A DNA stretch of 58,905 bases. It comes from CAYVMP01 sp964452635 (GTDB lineage: Bacteria > Patescibacteriota > Minisyncoccia > Phycocordibacterales > DATDWN01). The position numbers were made by a program, and so were the translations under genes. Positions within the stretch are counted from its first letter, which is position 1, and each line of letters opens with the position of its first letter. Shown in pieces: positions 8,080 through 15,871 of the stretch. The notes beneath the pieces are model-generated. The model was not told the DNA's origin. It ran no database searches and was given only the letters and a program-made list of their open reading frames with translations. The stretch is taken from the NCBI GenBank assembly GCA_964452635.1, contig CAYVMP010000002.1, positions 1-58,905 on the forward strand, written 5' to 3'.

Positions 8080-9162
8080 CTACTTATTTTGACTTTCGAG
8101 GAATGAAAGTACGAGCTCGTTTGTCATGAATGTCTCAACATACATTCGTACTCGGAAACGCTCCGCATCTTTGTAGTGTTCGATAATGTGCTCCATCTCC
8201 TTTTTCACATCCTCCTCTGCTGGTTCGAGTTTTTCAGCGCGAGCAATTTCATTAAGTACTACCTGAGACTTTGCTCGTTTGAGTGCAGTTTCCTTCCATT
8301 CGTTTTTCAAATCCTCCTCTGTTTTTTTGATGTGTTTTAAATAATCTTCATATGATACTCCAGAACGAGTAAGATCGTCTTTGAATTGTGCAAGCATTTT
8401 TTCCATTTCTCCGTCAACGATGATTTGCGGTAGTTCGATTGTTGATTTCTCGATAATCTCTTCGAGAAGATGTGTACGATGTTTGTCACGATCCTTAAGA
8501 GTTTTCTCAGACGCAATATTTTCTTTGATTTTCTCTTTGAGTTCGACCACAGTTTTGAATCCTCCTATTTTTTGAGCAAACTCATCGGTGACTTCTGGCA
8601 AATCTGCGTCAGTAATCTCTGGGTGGTCATGGGTATGTTCGTCCGATGAGTGTTTTGCATGTATTTCCTGATGCGCAATGTTTTTTCGGATATTGAGGAG
8701 CACCTCATCTATTTCGGCATCTGTGACATCTGGTGTTTTTGTAGAAACTTTCTTATTTTCAGTCTGTGCTATTTTTTTGTATTCAGCAAGTGTGATGAGT
8801 GGTGCAAGGTATGTTTTGATTTTGAATGATAGTTCATTCCCCGGTGCCATCTTTGTGATACTGATTTCAGGTCTACCTATGGCATCAATAGAGTGTTCAT
8901 CGAGTATGTTTGGGTACTCCTCCGAGAGCGCCATCTCAGCTGTTTCTTCAAGAACGCTCATTTCTCCAACTTTCTGTACGATGAGTGCATCAGGAGCATT
9001 TCCCTTACGAAATCCCGCAATCTCAATGTTTTCTTTGATTTTCGCTACTGCCTTTGAACGAAGTTCATTCATTCTCTCTGCGGTAATAGAACCAACAATC
9101 TCCATCTCTCTTTGAGGGAGTGAGTTGAGCACAATATCTGTATAGTTTTTTTTGTTTGGCAT
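8080..9162 (-). CDS. tig: Trigger factor lacking the PPIase domain
   Basis: A 360-aa ribosome-associated chaperone. The N-terminal ribosome-docking domain has GFRKGNAP (the family's GFRxGxxP loop, near residue 51), and the C-terminal helical substrate-binding domain runs from about residue 205. E. coli TF is 432 aa. The missing piece is the FKBP-type prolyl isomerase domain, replaced by a short linker containing a His/Asp/Glu-rich run (HAKHSSDEHTHDHPE). The chaperone function is therefore probably retained without isomerase activity. A TTGCCA-17-TAGACT promoter ends 9 nt before the ATG. Confidence 0.93.
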   Translation of the reverse strand: MPNKKNYTDIVLNSLPQREMEIVGSITAERMNELRSKAVAKIKENIEIAGFRKGNAPDALIVQKVGEMSVLEETAEMALSEEYPNILDEHSIDAIGRPEISITKMAPGNELSFKIKTYLAPLITLAEYKKIAQTENKKVSTKTPDVTDAEIDEVLLNIRKNIAHQEIHAKHSSDEHTHDHPEITDADLPEVTDEFAQKIGGFKTVVELKEKIKENIASEKTLKDRDKHRTHLLEEIIEKSTIELPQIIVDGEMEKMLAQFKDDLTRSGVSYEDYLKHIKKTEEDLKNEWKETALKRAKSQVVLNEIARAEKLEPAEEDVKKEMEHIIEHYKDAERFRVRMYVETFMTNELVLSFLESQNK

Positions 9163-9171
9163 AGTTTTCCC

Positions 9172-9200
9172 AGTCTACAATGTACTTTTAATTTTGGCAA
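9172..9200 (-). promoter_or_regulatory. Promoter of tig
   Basis: On the minus strand, TTGCCA, a 17-nt spacer and TAGACT. The -10 box ends 9 nt before the tig ATG, so the message would have only about 2 nt of leader. Confidence 0.6.
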
Positions 9201-9203
9201 ATG

Positions 9204-9233
9204 AAAACACATACGCGGGTACGTATGTGTTTT
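9204..9233 (-). terminator. Terminator hairpin
   Basis: A perfect 12-bp stem with a 6-nt loop ends in T4 on either strand. It lies just downstream of the minus-strand gene ending at 9254 and upstream of the tig promoter. Confidence 0.75.
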
Positions 9234-9253
9234 GATGGTCGTGAGAGAGAATG

Positions 9254-9511
9254 TTACTGGAGTTCAGGGGTCAAATTGGTTGTGTTTGTCGCTTTGAGAT
9301 CTGCATCAATTGAACTCGGTTCATCAGAAGAGCTCATACTTTTTATTGCTGCCGCCTCATTCATTGTAGTACCTGTATCTTCTGTTTTGAGAGCTTGCTC
9401 ATTGCGTGATTCCTCGACTCTCTTTCCCCAGAAGTATAGACCTCCAAGAATGATAACTGCAATAATGATGATTGTCGCAATAATACTTCCTATTGATGAT
9501 TTATTTTCCAT
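9254..9511 (-). CDS. Small single-pass membrane protein
   Basis: An 85-aa protein with one strongly hydrophobic helix (about residues 8-28, rich in Ile) followed by FWGKRVEESR and a hydrophilic Thr/Ser/Asp-rich tail. No family is recognised. It lies 14 nt downstream of the secreted coiled-coil gene on the same strand, so the two probably form an operon. The tail should be on one side of the membrane, with orientation unclear. Confidence 0.65.
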   Translation of the reverse strand: MENKSSIGSIIATIIIIAVIILGGLYFWGKRVEESRNEQALKTEDTGTTMNEAAAIKSMSSSDEPSSIDADLKATNTTNLTPELQ

Positions 9512-9525
9512 ATATTTAATAATAA

Positions 9526-10293
9526 TTAGTTAGTAGTATTAGTTGTTGTTGCTGTCTTGCCATTCCATCCTTTGAGGTTACCGAGTGCTTTCTCAAGTGA
9601 CTTACGAGCCTCTTCTATGTGTTTCTGTGTCTCGTTGGCTACTTTTCGTAACTCAATCATTGCTCCTAGTGTTGTTGATGCTGTTGTAGAGTTTGCTTCG
9701 ATACTTGCTGTTGTACTTGCAAGAGCAGTCATTTTAGTGAGACTGACACGTGCTTCACTAAGGTGTACCTTCGCCTCTGCGTCGAATTTTTCACTGACTG
9801 TTGTGTCTACTCCAGCGTTTTTTACTTTAGTAATTCGTGATTCAAGTCGTACAGCAATAGCACTTAATCGAGAGATGGTCGCATCAAATCTCTCAATCAT
9901 AGGATCGAAGCGGTTTCGAAGTTTGATACCCATGATTTCACGACGACCTTCTTCTCGTCTGTCTTTGATATCCTCACGCATATCTTTGCGAGCTTCTGTT
10001 GTACTTGCACGAAGATTTCGCATATCCTGCATTGTTGTACTTGCATTACCTCGCATGTCTTTTCGTATATCTTTGATATCCTCACGAGTTTCTGTTCGGA
10101 TATTTTTGACATCTACTCGAATACCCATACGAGCCTTTATTGCTTCGAGTACACCCTTTTTAGGTGCTGGTGTTCCTACAGATGCACTGCTGTTTACTTC
10201 TACATTTGTGCCTTCTTCTGCGTACACAGCTCCAGCACAGACGAGTATTGCCACTGCACAGATTGGAATTAGTTTTTTATAGTATGGTGTCAT
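9526..10293 (-). CDS. Exported coiled-coil protein of unknown function
   Basis: A 255-aa protein with a clear signal peptide (MTPYYKKLIPICAVAIL..., cleavage predicted after AGAVYA near residue 25). The mature part is almost entirely charged helices, including a repetitive Arg/Asp/Glu/Lys region (about 60-120, with variants of EDIKDIRKDMR) and a second helical region near 130-240. No enzymatic motif is visible. It is probably extracytoplasmic and elongated. It forms a likely operon with the small membrane protein downstream. A long ORF exists antisense to it and is judged a shadow. Confidence 0.75.
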   Translation of the reverse strand: MTPYYKKLIPICAVAILVCAGAVYAEEGTNVEVNSSASVGTPAPKKGVLEAIKARMGIRVDVKNIRTETREDIKDIRKDMRGNASTTMQDMRNLRASTTEARKDMREDIKDRREEGRREIMGIKLRNRFDPMIERFDATISRLSAIAVRLESRITKVKNAGVDTTVSEKFDAEAKVHLSEARVSLTKMTALASTTASIEANSTTASTTLGAMIELRKVANETQKHIEEARKSLEKALGNLKGWNGKTATTTNTTN

Positions 10294-10434
10294 GAGTGTT
10301 GTGAAAATTATTATGATTAAACCGAACTTGTCTATTATACACCGAATGTTTTTTCACGCATAGGCAAAAATACCATCCGCTGTGCATATGGAGACGAGGA
10401 GGAGGGGATAGTATTACATGGTTTTGTATTTTTA

Positions 10435-10606
10435 AAAATCGATTAACTAAGTTTATTTTGGAACATCGCGCAGTTGTTTAGAAAACAACTGCGGGCGAGT
10501 GATGGGAACACGAGATCCGCATATTGTTTTCTTGAACGACGAGCGTGAGGAAAATTTTCACCAGAAAATTATTCTGTTTCCAAAATAAACTTAGTTAATC
10601 GATTTT
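10435..10606 (+). repeat. Nested hairpin element A
   Basis: A perfect 28-bp inverted repeat (10435-10462 with 10579-10606) encloses a second perfect hairpin (11-bp stem near 10469-10491) and a 3' hairpin with an ACCA loop (near 10548-10575). Its inner 130 nt differs from element B (28471) at only two positions, while the outer stems of A and B are unrelated. It fills the 323-nt gap between ppa and the coiled-coil gene; nothing else was seen in this gap. Confidence 0.85.
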
Positions 10607-10616
10607 AACGAACATT

Positions 10617-11138
10617 CTAGCTTTTCTTTGTTTTATACAGCTCGATTGCCTTGTGAAATGCTTCAACTGCCTCCTTTTTATCACCAATGCCTTCAATCGT
10701 TACTTCTTTTTTCTGAATCTGTTTGTATGTTTTGAAATAGTGCTCAATTTCCTTGAGTGTGTGTTTGTTTATGTCTCCTATATCCTGCACATCTGCCCAT
10801 CGTGGATCTGTTACTGGTACTGCGATGATTTTTGCATCACTTTCTCCTGAGTCAATCATGTGCATGATTGCGACAGGTCGTACACGTACGAGAATACCGG
10901 GGAATAGTGGGTACGTGGTGAGGACGACGACATCGAGCGCATCTCCATCATCCCAGAGTGTCTGGGGAACGAATCCGTAGTCGAATGGACAATCCTGTGA
11001 TGTATGAAATACACGATCGAGGGCTATAATCCCTGTTTCTTTATCAATTTCGTACTTATTTTTCGATCCCTTATTGATCTCGATGATAGTTGTAATCTCA
11101 TTCTCTGTTCCGGGGGCAATGTCGTGTAATAGGTTCAT
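10617..11138 (-). CDS. ppa: Inorganic pyrophosphatase (family I)
   Basis: A 173-aa soluble enzyme that hydrolyses pyrophosphate to phosphate and drives biosynthetic reactions forward. The metal-binding signature DDGDALDVVV and the DYGFVPQTLW segment identify the family I type. Length and both ends match bacterial Ppa. A possible -10 TATAAT lies about 22 nt before the ATG. Element A lies just past the stop codon, antisense to the gene as the element is written here. Confidence 0.96.
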   Translation of the reverse strand: MNLLHDIAPGTENEITTIIEINKGSKNKYEIDKETGIIALDRVFHTSQDCPFDYGFVPQTLWDDGDALDVVVLTTYPLFPGILVRVRPVAIMHMIDSGESDAKIIAVPVTDPRWADVQDIGDINKHTLKEIEHYFKTYKQIQKKEVTIEGIGDKKEAVEAFHKAIELYKTKKS

Positions 11139-11202
11139 AGTGTGGCTCTAATTAAGGATAATTATAGGCTCATAATACCAGAGGATAGGGGAGTAAATCT
11201 AC

Positions 11203-11231
11203 TTGACAATAAACTTAAAAGCGTGTATAAT
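11203..11231 (+). promoter_or_regulatory. Consensus sigma70 promoter of accessory insert
   Basis: TTGACA, a 17-nt spacer and TATAAT: a perfect consensus. Transcription from about 11238 gives a leader of about 200 nt before the gene at 11436. The leader can fold: AGATTGA/TCAATCT pairs across about 60 nt, then TCTTTAGA/TCTAAAGA, then AACTCAAT/ATTGAGTT. The leader could hold a regulatory RNA. Confidence 0.8.
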
Positions 11232-11435
11232 ATATGCCAGAAAGTGAGGTTTATAACACAGATTGAAAGCTGGGCGGAGTCTGCGGACTTTGCTAGTATC
11301 GAAGAGCTCTGCGCACGACGCATCTCTCAATCTTTAGAGAATGTAAATCATTATTTTTTCTAAAGACAACTCAATCACGTAAAACTAATTGAGTTGAGAT
11401 TGAAATGTTCTTTGAAGCCTCTGGGAGGGGGTAGT

Positions 11436-11672
11436 ATGCGAAATAGACTACAGCATGGGATCATCCTTTTCATGATCCTTTCGTTGGTTTTTCTTTGGGT
11501 TGTTACGACAGCCCAAAGCCACTGGGAGTCAAAACAGACGAAGTGGTTCGTCTGTGGCACGTCCGTCGAGATGGTCGACGGGCGGACCAAACTCAGCCGT
11601 GACGGCTGGGTTGTGTATCCACTGGGACGTAAGTCGTACCAGACGAACCAACCCTGTCGTCTGGACAATTAA
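11436..11672 (+). CDS. Small membrane-anchored protein, foreign-looking
   Basis: A 78-aa protein with an N-terminal hydrophobic helix (about residues 8-27) and a short Cys-containing extracytoplasmic domain (KWFVCGTSVEMV...NQPCRLDN). The ATG is preceded by a strong purine-rich ribosome-binding site (GGGAGGGGG), unlike most genes here. Codons in the second half end mostly in G or C, unlike the A/T-ending host genes, which suggests transfer. The coding part is packed with perfect hairpins (next entry), so the locus may also act as structured RNA. No family is recognised. Confidence 0.65.
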   Translation: MRNRLQHGIILFMILSLVFLWVVTTAQSHWESKQTKWFVCGTSVEMVDGRTKLSRDGWVVYPLGRKSYQTNQPCRLDN

Positions 11673-11684
11673 TTTTCCCAGTGG
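11493..11684 (+). other. Chain of perfect hairpins inside and after a small ORF
   Basis: Five consecutive stems are visible: 11493-11499/11512-11518, 11535-11542/11547-11554 (8 bp), 11563-11569/11575-11581 (7 bp), 11594-11599/11603-11608 (6 bp) and 11639-11645/11658-11664 (7 bp). In addition CCACTGGGA occurs twice (11519 and 11619). Either copy can pair with TCCCAGTGG at 11676-11684, giving mutually exclusive folds. Confidence 0.7.
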
Positions 11685-11700
11685 TTAATAGCAATATTCG

Positions 11701-11728
11701 GGCGGGGTCTACGGACCTCGCCTCTTTT
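11701..11728 (+). terminator. Terminator of the 11436 transcript
   Basis: A 9-bp GC-rich stem with a TACG loop is followed by TCTTTT. It lies 28 nt after the stop codon. Confidence 0.85.
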
Positions 11729-11757
11729 CGTATATAAAATTGCGGAGGGTTTCTGAA

Positions 11758-11786
11758 TTGACTTATTTATTTTAAAAACATATTCT
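11758..11786 (+). promoter_or_regulatory. Promoter of the 11808 gene
   Basis: TTGACT, a 17-nt spacer and TATTCT. The predicted start site is about 15 nt before the ATG, and GTGAG lies between as a weak ribosome-binding site. Confidence 0.7.
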
Positions 11787-11807
11787 GGTTGTAGAAAGTG
11801 AGAAAAA

Positions 11808-12377
11808 ATGAGAATCATTCTCGTCCGGCACGGAGAGAGCGAAAACAATAAGAACCATATCATAGGAGGAAATTCTTCTTTGACTAAAGAAGGGAGAGAG
11901 CAGGCTCGTAAGTTGGCAACCGATTTAAGTCGGCATTCTTCTATATCCATCGAGCGCATCTTTTGTGGACTTTCTTTGAGGAGCAACCAGACGGCAGATG
12001 AAATCAGTAATATTTTGCAAAAATCTGTCCATTTCCTATCTTCTATCAAAGAGAGACATCATGGTGTTTTGGAAGGTCGTCCGTATTCAGAGATCAAAAG
12101 TCGGGCAAAAGCATACAAAGAAGTGAATGGAAAGATATATGTTATTGATGTGAAGGATGGTGAGAATTACCAACTTTTGTATCAGAGGGCAAAAATTTTA
12201 CTCGCCACTCTGCAAGAACTTGCTCGTGATTTTGGTGTTCAGAGGGATGTTCTCGTGATTGGTCACGGAGCTTTAAATAAAGCTATCAATGCCGTCCATC
12301 ACGATTTGGGGTGGGAGAATCTTCTCCAGAAAGAATCACTGGATAACTGTCAGTACTACATCCTCGACTGTAAATAG
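11808..12377 (+). CDS. Histidine phosphatase family protein (RHG type)
   Basis: A 189-aa phosphoglycerate-mutase-like phosphatase. The catalytic phosphohistidine motif is canonical (LVRHGESENN) and the second His is in VIGHGALN. It is closer to alpha-ribazole/phosphoglycerate phosphatases than the protein at 2825, but the substrate is not inferable. It stands alone with its own TTGACT-17-TATTCT promoter and two terminators, next to the foreign-looking gene at 11436. Both lie between minus-strand ppa and nusA, so this block looks inserted. Confidence 0.88.
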   Translation: MRIILVRHGESENNKNHIIGGNSSLTKEGREQARKLATDLSRHSSISIERIFCGLSLRSNQTADEISNILQKSVHFLSSIKERHHGVLEGRPYSEIKSRAKAYKEVNGKIYVIDVKDGENYQLLYQRAKILLATLQELARDFGVQRDVLVIGHGALNKAINAVHHDLGWENLLQKESLDNCQYYILDCK

Positions 12378-12387
12378 GATTTTCTGT

Positions 12388-12425
12388 AAACCCCACAGTG
12401 ATCGTCGTCGCTGTAGGGGTTTTCT
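12388..12425 (+). terminator. Terminator after the histidine phosphatase
   Basis: AACCCCACAG pairs with CTGTAGGGGTT apart from one bulged T, around a 12-nt loop, followed by TTTCTTTT. Confidence 0.85.
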
Positions 12426-12428
12426 TTT

Positions 12429-12464
12429 AACAAAAAACCTCTCAACGAAGAGAGATTTTTTGTT
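12429..12464. terminator. Second A/T-flanked hairpin
   Basis: CTCTC/GAGAG is extended by A6/T6 and followed by T-runs. It immediately follows the first terminator and could back it up. Confidence 0.65.
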
Positions 12465-12506
12465 TTTTATTACTATGTTGGTTATTGGGAGCCGATAATA
12501 CCTCGT

Positions 12507-12635
12507 GGGCTTGCCCCGAGGATGGAAGGCGTTGAGTAGTGACGGCGGAGCCGTCTCCTCTACCAACAAAACAGCCCTGATGTTGCCGCCAAATACCCCG
12601 AGCTCTGCTACGGGGATTGGACGGCAACCTGTTTT
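12507..12635 (-). other. GC-rich hairpin cluster at the nusA 3' end
   Basis: Three strong hairpins follow one another: CCTCG/CGAGG around GGGC-GCCC pairing (near 12511-12531), GACGGC/GCCGTC (12541-12555), and a long nested stem (AAAACAG with CTGTTTT; GTTGCCG with CGGCAAC; CCCCG with CGGGG; 12568-12635). The cluster is much richer in GC than its surroundings. On the minus strand the long stem directly follows or overlaps the nusA stop, so it may end or stabilise that transcript. Confidence 0.6.
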
Positions 12636-13818
12636 ATTCCGCGGAAGTTTCTTCGTTTACTTCTTCTTTTTCTACAGCTTCCTTGGGTGCTACCTGTGTA
12701 GACTGTATATCGATTTTCCATCCAGTGAGTTTGGCTGCGAGGCGTACGTTTTGACCACCTTTGCCGATAGCGAGCGACTGCTGGTCTTCAGAGACGAGTA
12801 CCTTTGCTGATTTGTCTGACTCGTGTGTGTCGATTGAGATGATTTTTGCAGGGGAGAGAGCTTCCTCGATGAATTTCTTTGGATCTTCTGACCATTCGAT
12901 AATGTCGATTTTCTCACCACCGAGCTCTGACATGACGGTTGATACACGCACTCCACGCTGACCTACCATCGATCCAACTGGGTCAATGTGTGAGTCTATC
13001 GATGCAACAGCGATTTTGGTACGTGAACCTGCTTCTCGAGCGATTGATTTGACGATTACTGTTCCGTTTGCGATTTCTGGAGCCTCTGTTTCAAAGAGTT
13101 TCTCAAGGAATTTAGGATGTGATCGTGAGAGACGGAGAAAGACGCCCTTGCCTGAATCCTCTACGCGATACATATATGCACGGATGCGCTCTCCCTGACC
13201 AAATCGCTCTCCGGGGATTTGTTCCTCGTATGGGAGGAGACCTGTTGCACGACCCATATCAACGAATATATTGCCTCTCTCCATTCGTTGAACAGTTCCA
13301 GTGACGATTTCACCTTCACGTTTGCCGTACTCACCGAGTACAGATACCTTCTCTGCTTCGCGGATTTTCTGCATAATTACTTGTTTTGCGGTTTGAGCTG
13401 CGATGCGACCGTAGTCTTCCTGTCCCTCGAGAGGGAAGATCATTTCGTCTCCAAGCTCGACACCCTTTTTGATTCTTCGAGCATCACTCAAGAGGATGTG
13501 TTTCTCAGGGTTGTAGAGTTCCTTTTCAATCACTGGAGTACCGTCTGGGTTTTCTGTCGGAGAGCTTTCCTGAGCAAGGAGTTCGTCCTCATCCATAACA
13601 ACAGTTGACTCATCCACAACGATTTTGACCTGTGACATCTCAGTTTTACCTGTCTGTATATCAAATGTAGCACGAATAATCTGGCCTTTTTTGCCGTATT
13701 CTTTTTTGTATGCTGTTGCGAGTGCGAGTTCTATTGCCTCGATTATTTTTTCTTTTGGGATACCTCGTTCCTCTTCAAGTTGAGTGAGAACTGAGTTAAC
13801 TATTTTTAGATCAATCAT
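12634..13818 (-). CDS. nusA: Transcription termination/antitermination protein NusA
   Basis: A 394-aa RNA polymerase-binding factor that promotes pausing, termination and antitermination. The order is: N-terminal polymerase-binding domain (about 1-135), S1 domain (EGEIVTGTVQRMERGNIFVDMG), KH1 (with DPVGSMVGQRGVRV) and KH2 (with SLAIGKGGQNVRLA), then a short acidic tail. C-terminal acidic repeats are absent, as in most non-proteobacterial NusA. The ATG at 13818 (MIDLKIVN) is preferred over the upstream in-frame ATG at 13875, which lies within the 5' leader. The promoter is TTGACA-17-TACAAT. Confidence 0.97.
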   Translation of the reverse strand: MIDLKIVNSVLTQLEEERGIPKEKIIEAIELALATAYKKEYGKKGQIIRATFDIQTGKTEMSQVKIVVDESTVVMDEDELLAQESSPTENPDGTPVIEKELYNPEKHILLSDARRIKKGVELGDEMIFPLEGQEDYGRIAAQTAKQVIMQKIREAEKVSVLGEYGKREGEIVTGTVQRMERGNIFVDMGRATGLLPYEEQIPGERFGQGERIRAYMYRVEDSGKGVFLRLSRSHPKFLEKLFETEAPEIANGTVIVKSIAREAGSRTKIAVASIDSHIDPVGSMVGQRGVRVSTVMSELGGEKIDIIEWSEDPKKFIEEALSPAKIISIDTHESDKSAKVLVSEDQQSLAIGKGGQNVRLAAKLTGWKIDIQSTQVAPKEAVEKEEVNEETSAE

Positions 13819-13879
13819 TGTGTTTGTTGCTATTTTGGGTAAAAAATTAGCCCGCCGTGAGGCGAACCTGAACATGTAT

Positions 13880-13908
13880 ATTGTATATCATTGGTTCGTT
13901 TGTGTCAA
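13880..13908 (-). promoter_or_regulatory. Promoter of nusA
   Basis: On the minus strand, TTGACA, a 17-nt spacer and TACAAT. The predicted leader is about 55 nt. The rest of the 13909-14057 gap holds only weak promoter-like AT-rich sequence for pilB. Confidence 0.75.
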
Positions 13909-14057
13909 CATGGTGTGTATAGTCAGTGAAAACATATTCTTATACACAGATTTTTGTGTGTGTGATGTAAAATATTTTGATATACTAAAGGTAATTGAGA
14001 GCGGACACATACGAGTAGTCGTAGTGTCATTCGTTCACATCACTGTAACATTTGGCT

Positions 14058-15812
14058 ATGCACATCGAAGAAACACAACTTAAAGATTTCATTCTTGACT
14101 CAGGGCTTGTGTCTCGGGCTGATGTGACGAGTGCCGAAAAGGAAGCGCATGAGTCGGGTGATAGTATTGGGAAAATTCTCGTAAATAAAGGCAAATTAAC
14201 AGAGGATGATTTGCGCCGTATGCAGGCGTATATTCTCGGTATCCCGTTTGTTGATTTGAAAGGGGAGAAACTGCCGTTTGAGATTCTCTCACTTATACCA
14301 GAGCCAATCGCACGAAACCATAACGTCGTTGCTTTCAAGAAAACAGACACCGCACTCGAAGTGGCCATGCTCGATACAGAGGATTTGACTGCGATTGATT
14401 TCATAAAGAAAAAAGTCGGATTGAAAATTCTCCCACGAATGACGGATGGTGATTCAATGAAGTCTGCTATTTTGCAATACCAGAAGTCACTCAAGGCGGA
14501 TTTCGGTGATTTGATTCAGAAGGACGCCATGGCGCTCAAAAATATTCCGGATGCAAATGGTGATGAAAATGTAAAGGAGGAAGATTTAAAGAAATTAGCA
14601 GATGATGTGCCCGTGGTGCGTATTGTAGATACGCTACTCAAACATGCGATACTTCAAAATGCCTCAGATATTCACATTGAGCCTCAAGAAATGGAGCTTT
14701 TGGTGAGATATCGTATTGACGGCCTGCTTCACGATGCGATGATTCTACCTAAAAATGTTGCACCGTCTATCACTGCTCGCCTCAAAGTTCTTTCATCTCT
14801 CAAACTCGACGAGAAACGTCTTCCGCAGGATGGTCGATTTAAAATAGATATGAATGGTGAAAAGGTGTCATTTCGTGTATCAACACTTCCTACATATTAT
14901 GGTGAGAAAACAGTAATGCGACTTTTGAGAGAGACTGTATCGGGTTTTACGCTCGAAAAACTTTGTTTTCATGGAGAGGGGCTTGAGCGTATTCATGCCG
15001 CGCTCAAATCTACAACAGGTCTTATTCTTGCAACAGGTCCGACCGGATCAGGAAAAACTACTACTCTGTATACAGTTCTCGATATTCTCAATACTCCAGA
15101 TGTAAATATTTCTACTATTGAGGATCCGATTGAATACCAAATGAAACGAATCAATCAGACGCAGGTGCGACCTGAAATTGGCTTTACATTTTCATCGGGA
15201 CTTCGAACTCTCGTTCGTCAGGACCCGGATATCATCATGGTTGGAGAAATTCGTGATAATGAAACTGCATCACTTGCAGTCAATGCATCACTTACTGGTC
15301 ACGTTGTGCTCTCTACTCTTCACACCAACTCTGCTGCAGGTGCAGTTCCTCGACTCATGGATATGAAAGTTGAGCCATTCCTCATTGTGTCAACTGTAAA
15401 TATTATTATTGCACAGCGTTTAGTGAGACGACTCCTTGATCAGAAAGAAAAATATTTTCTGACTAAGACAGAGCTCGCGACTCTCGGGAAGTCTGTAAAT
15501 CTAGACAAGGTTCTCGAGGCACTTAAGGAAGAGAAGGTGGTCAATAAAGGGGATACATGGGAGAAAATAGCATTCTACCGTCCTAAAAAGGGAACTGCTT
15601 CAGAAGATGGATATGGCGGACGAGTTGGTATTCACGAAATACTCAAGGTCTCTCCTGCAATCAAAGAAATTATTTTGAAAAATGGAACAGCAGATGCAAT
15701 TCAGAAACAGGCTGAGGCTGAGGGGATGCTCACTATGATTGAGGATGGTATCTTCCAATGCGTTCAAGGTTTGACGACAATTGAGGAGGTGCTTCGTGTA
15801 ATTTCAGAATAA
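14058..15812 (+). CDS. pilB: Type IV pilus / type II secretion assembly ATPase PilB (GspE)
   Basis: A 584-aa hexameric ATPase that powers pilin polymerisation at the inner membrane. An N-terminal MshEN/GspE_N domain (about 1-150) precedes the motor domain with Walker A GPTGSGKTTTLYT, the Asp box, Walker B DIIMVGEIRD and the His box (GHVVLSTLHTN). The usual zinc-binding tetracysteine motif near the C-terminus is absent: the region after AQRLVRRLL has no cysteines. The ATG at 14058 is preferred over a TTG two codons upstream. It is followed by pilC and pilin genes on the same strand. Confidence 0.95.
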   Translation: MHIEETQLKDFILDSGLVSRADVTSAEKEAHESGDSIGKILVNKGKLTEDDLRRMQAYILGIPFVDLKGEKLPFEILSLIPEPIARNHNVVAFKKTDTALEVAMLDTEDLTAIDFIKKKVGLKILPRMTDGDSMKSAILQYQKSLKADFGDLIQKDAMALKNIPDANGDENVKEEDLKKLADDVPVVRIVDTLLKHAILQNASDIHIEPQEMELLVRYRIDGLLHDAMILPKNVAPSITARLKVLSSLKLDEKRLPQDGRFKIDMNGEKVSFRVSTLPTYYGEKTVMRLLRETVSGFTLEKLCFHGEGLERIHAALKSTTGLILATGPTGSGKTTTLYTVLDILNTPDVNISTIEDPIEYQMKRINQTQVRPEIGFTFSSGLRTLVRQDPDIIMVGEIRDNETASLAVNASLTGHVVLSTLHTNSAAGAVPRLMDMKVEPFLIVSTVNIIIAQRLVRRLLDQKEKYFLTKTELATLGKSVNLDKVLEALKEEKVVNKGDTWEKIAFYRPKKGTASEDGYGGRVGIHEILKVSPAIKEIILKNGTADAIQKQAEAEGMLTMIEDGIFQCVQGLTTIEEVLRVISE

Positions 15813-15871
15813 TTTATGCACATCATGGATATGTGCTCACGGTAAACTTTTGGTACACTTATACATATCAT

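Noticed and set aside
9557..10282. 241-codon ORF antisense to the exported coiled-coil gene
   Set aside because: The low-complexity charged codons of the real gene leave the opposite strand open by chance. The product is Arg/Ser-rich with no domain, while the minus-strand gene has a signal peptide.
11142..11363. 73-codon ORF next to ppa
   Set aside because: It spans the consensus promoter at 11203 and the folded leader, has no start signal and no homology, so it is most likely chance.
11236..11735. tmRNA or RNase P RNA at the accessory locus
   Set aside because: The size and heavy folding invited the idea, but the conserved tmRNA tRNA-like ends and the RNase P P4 motifs are absent.
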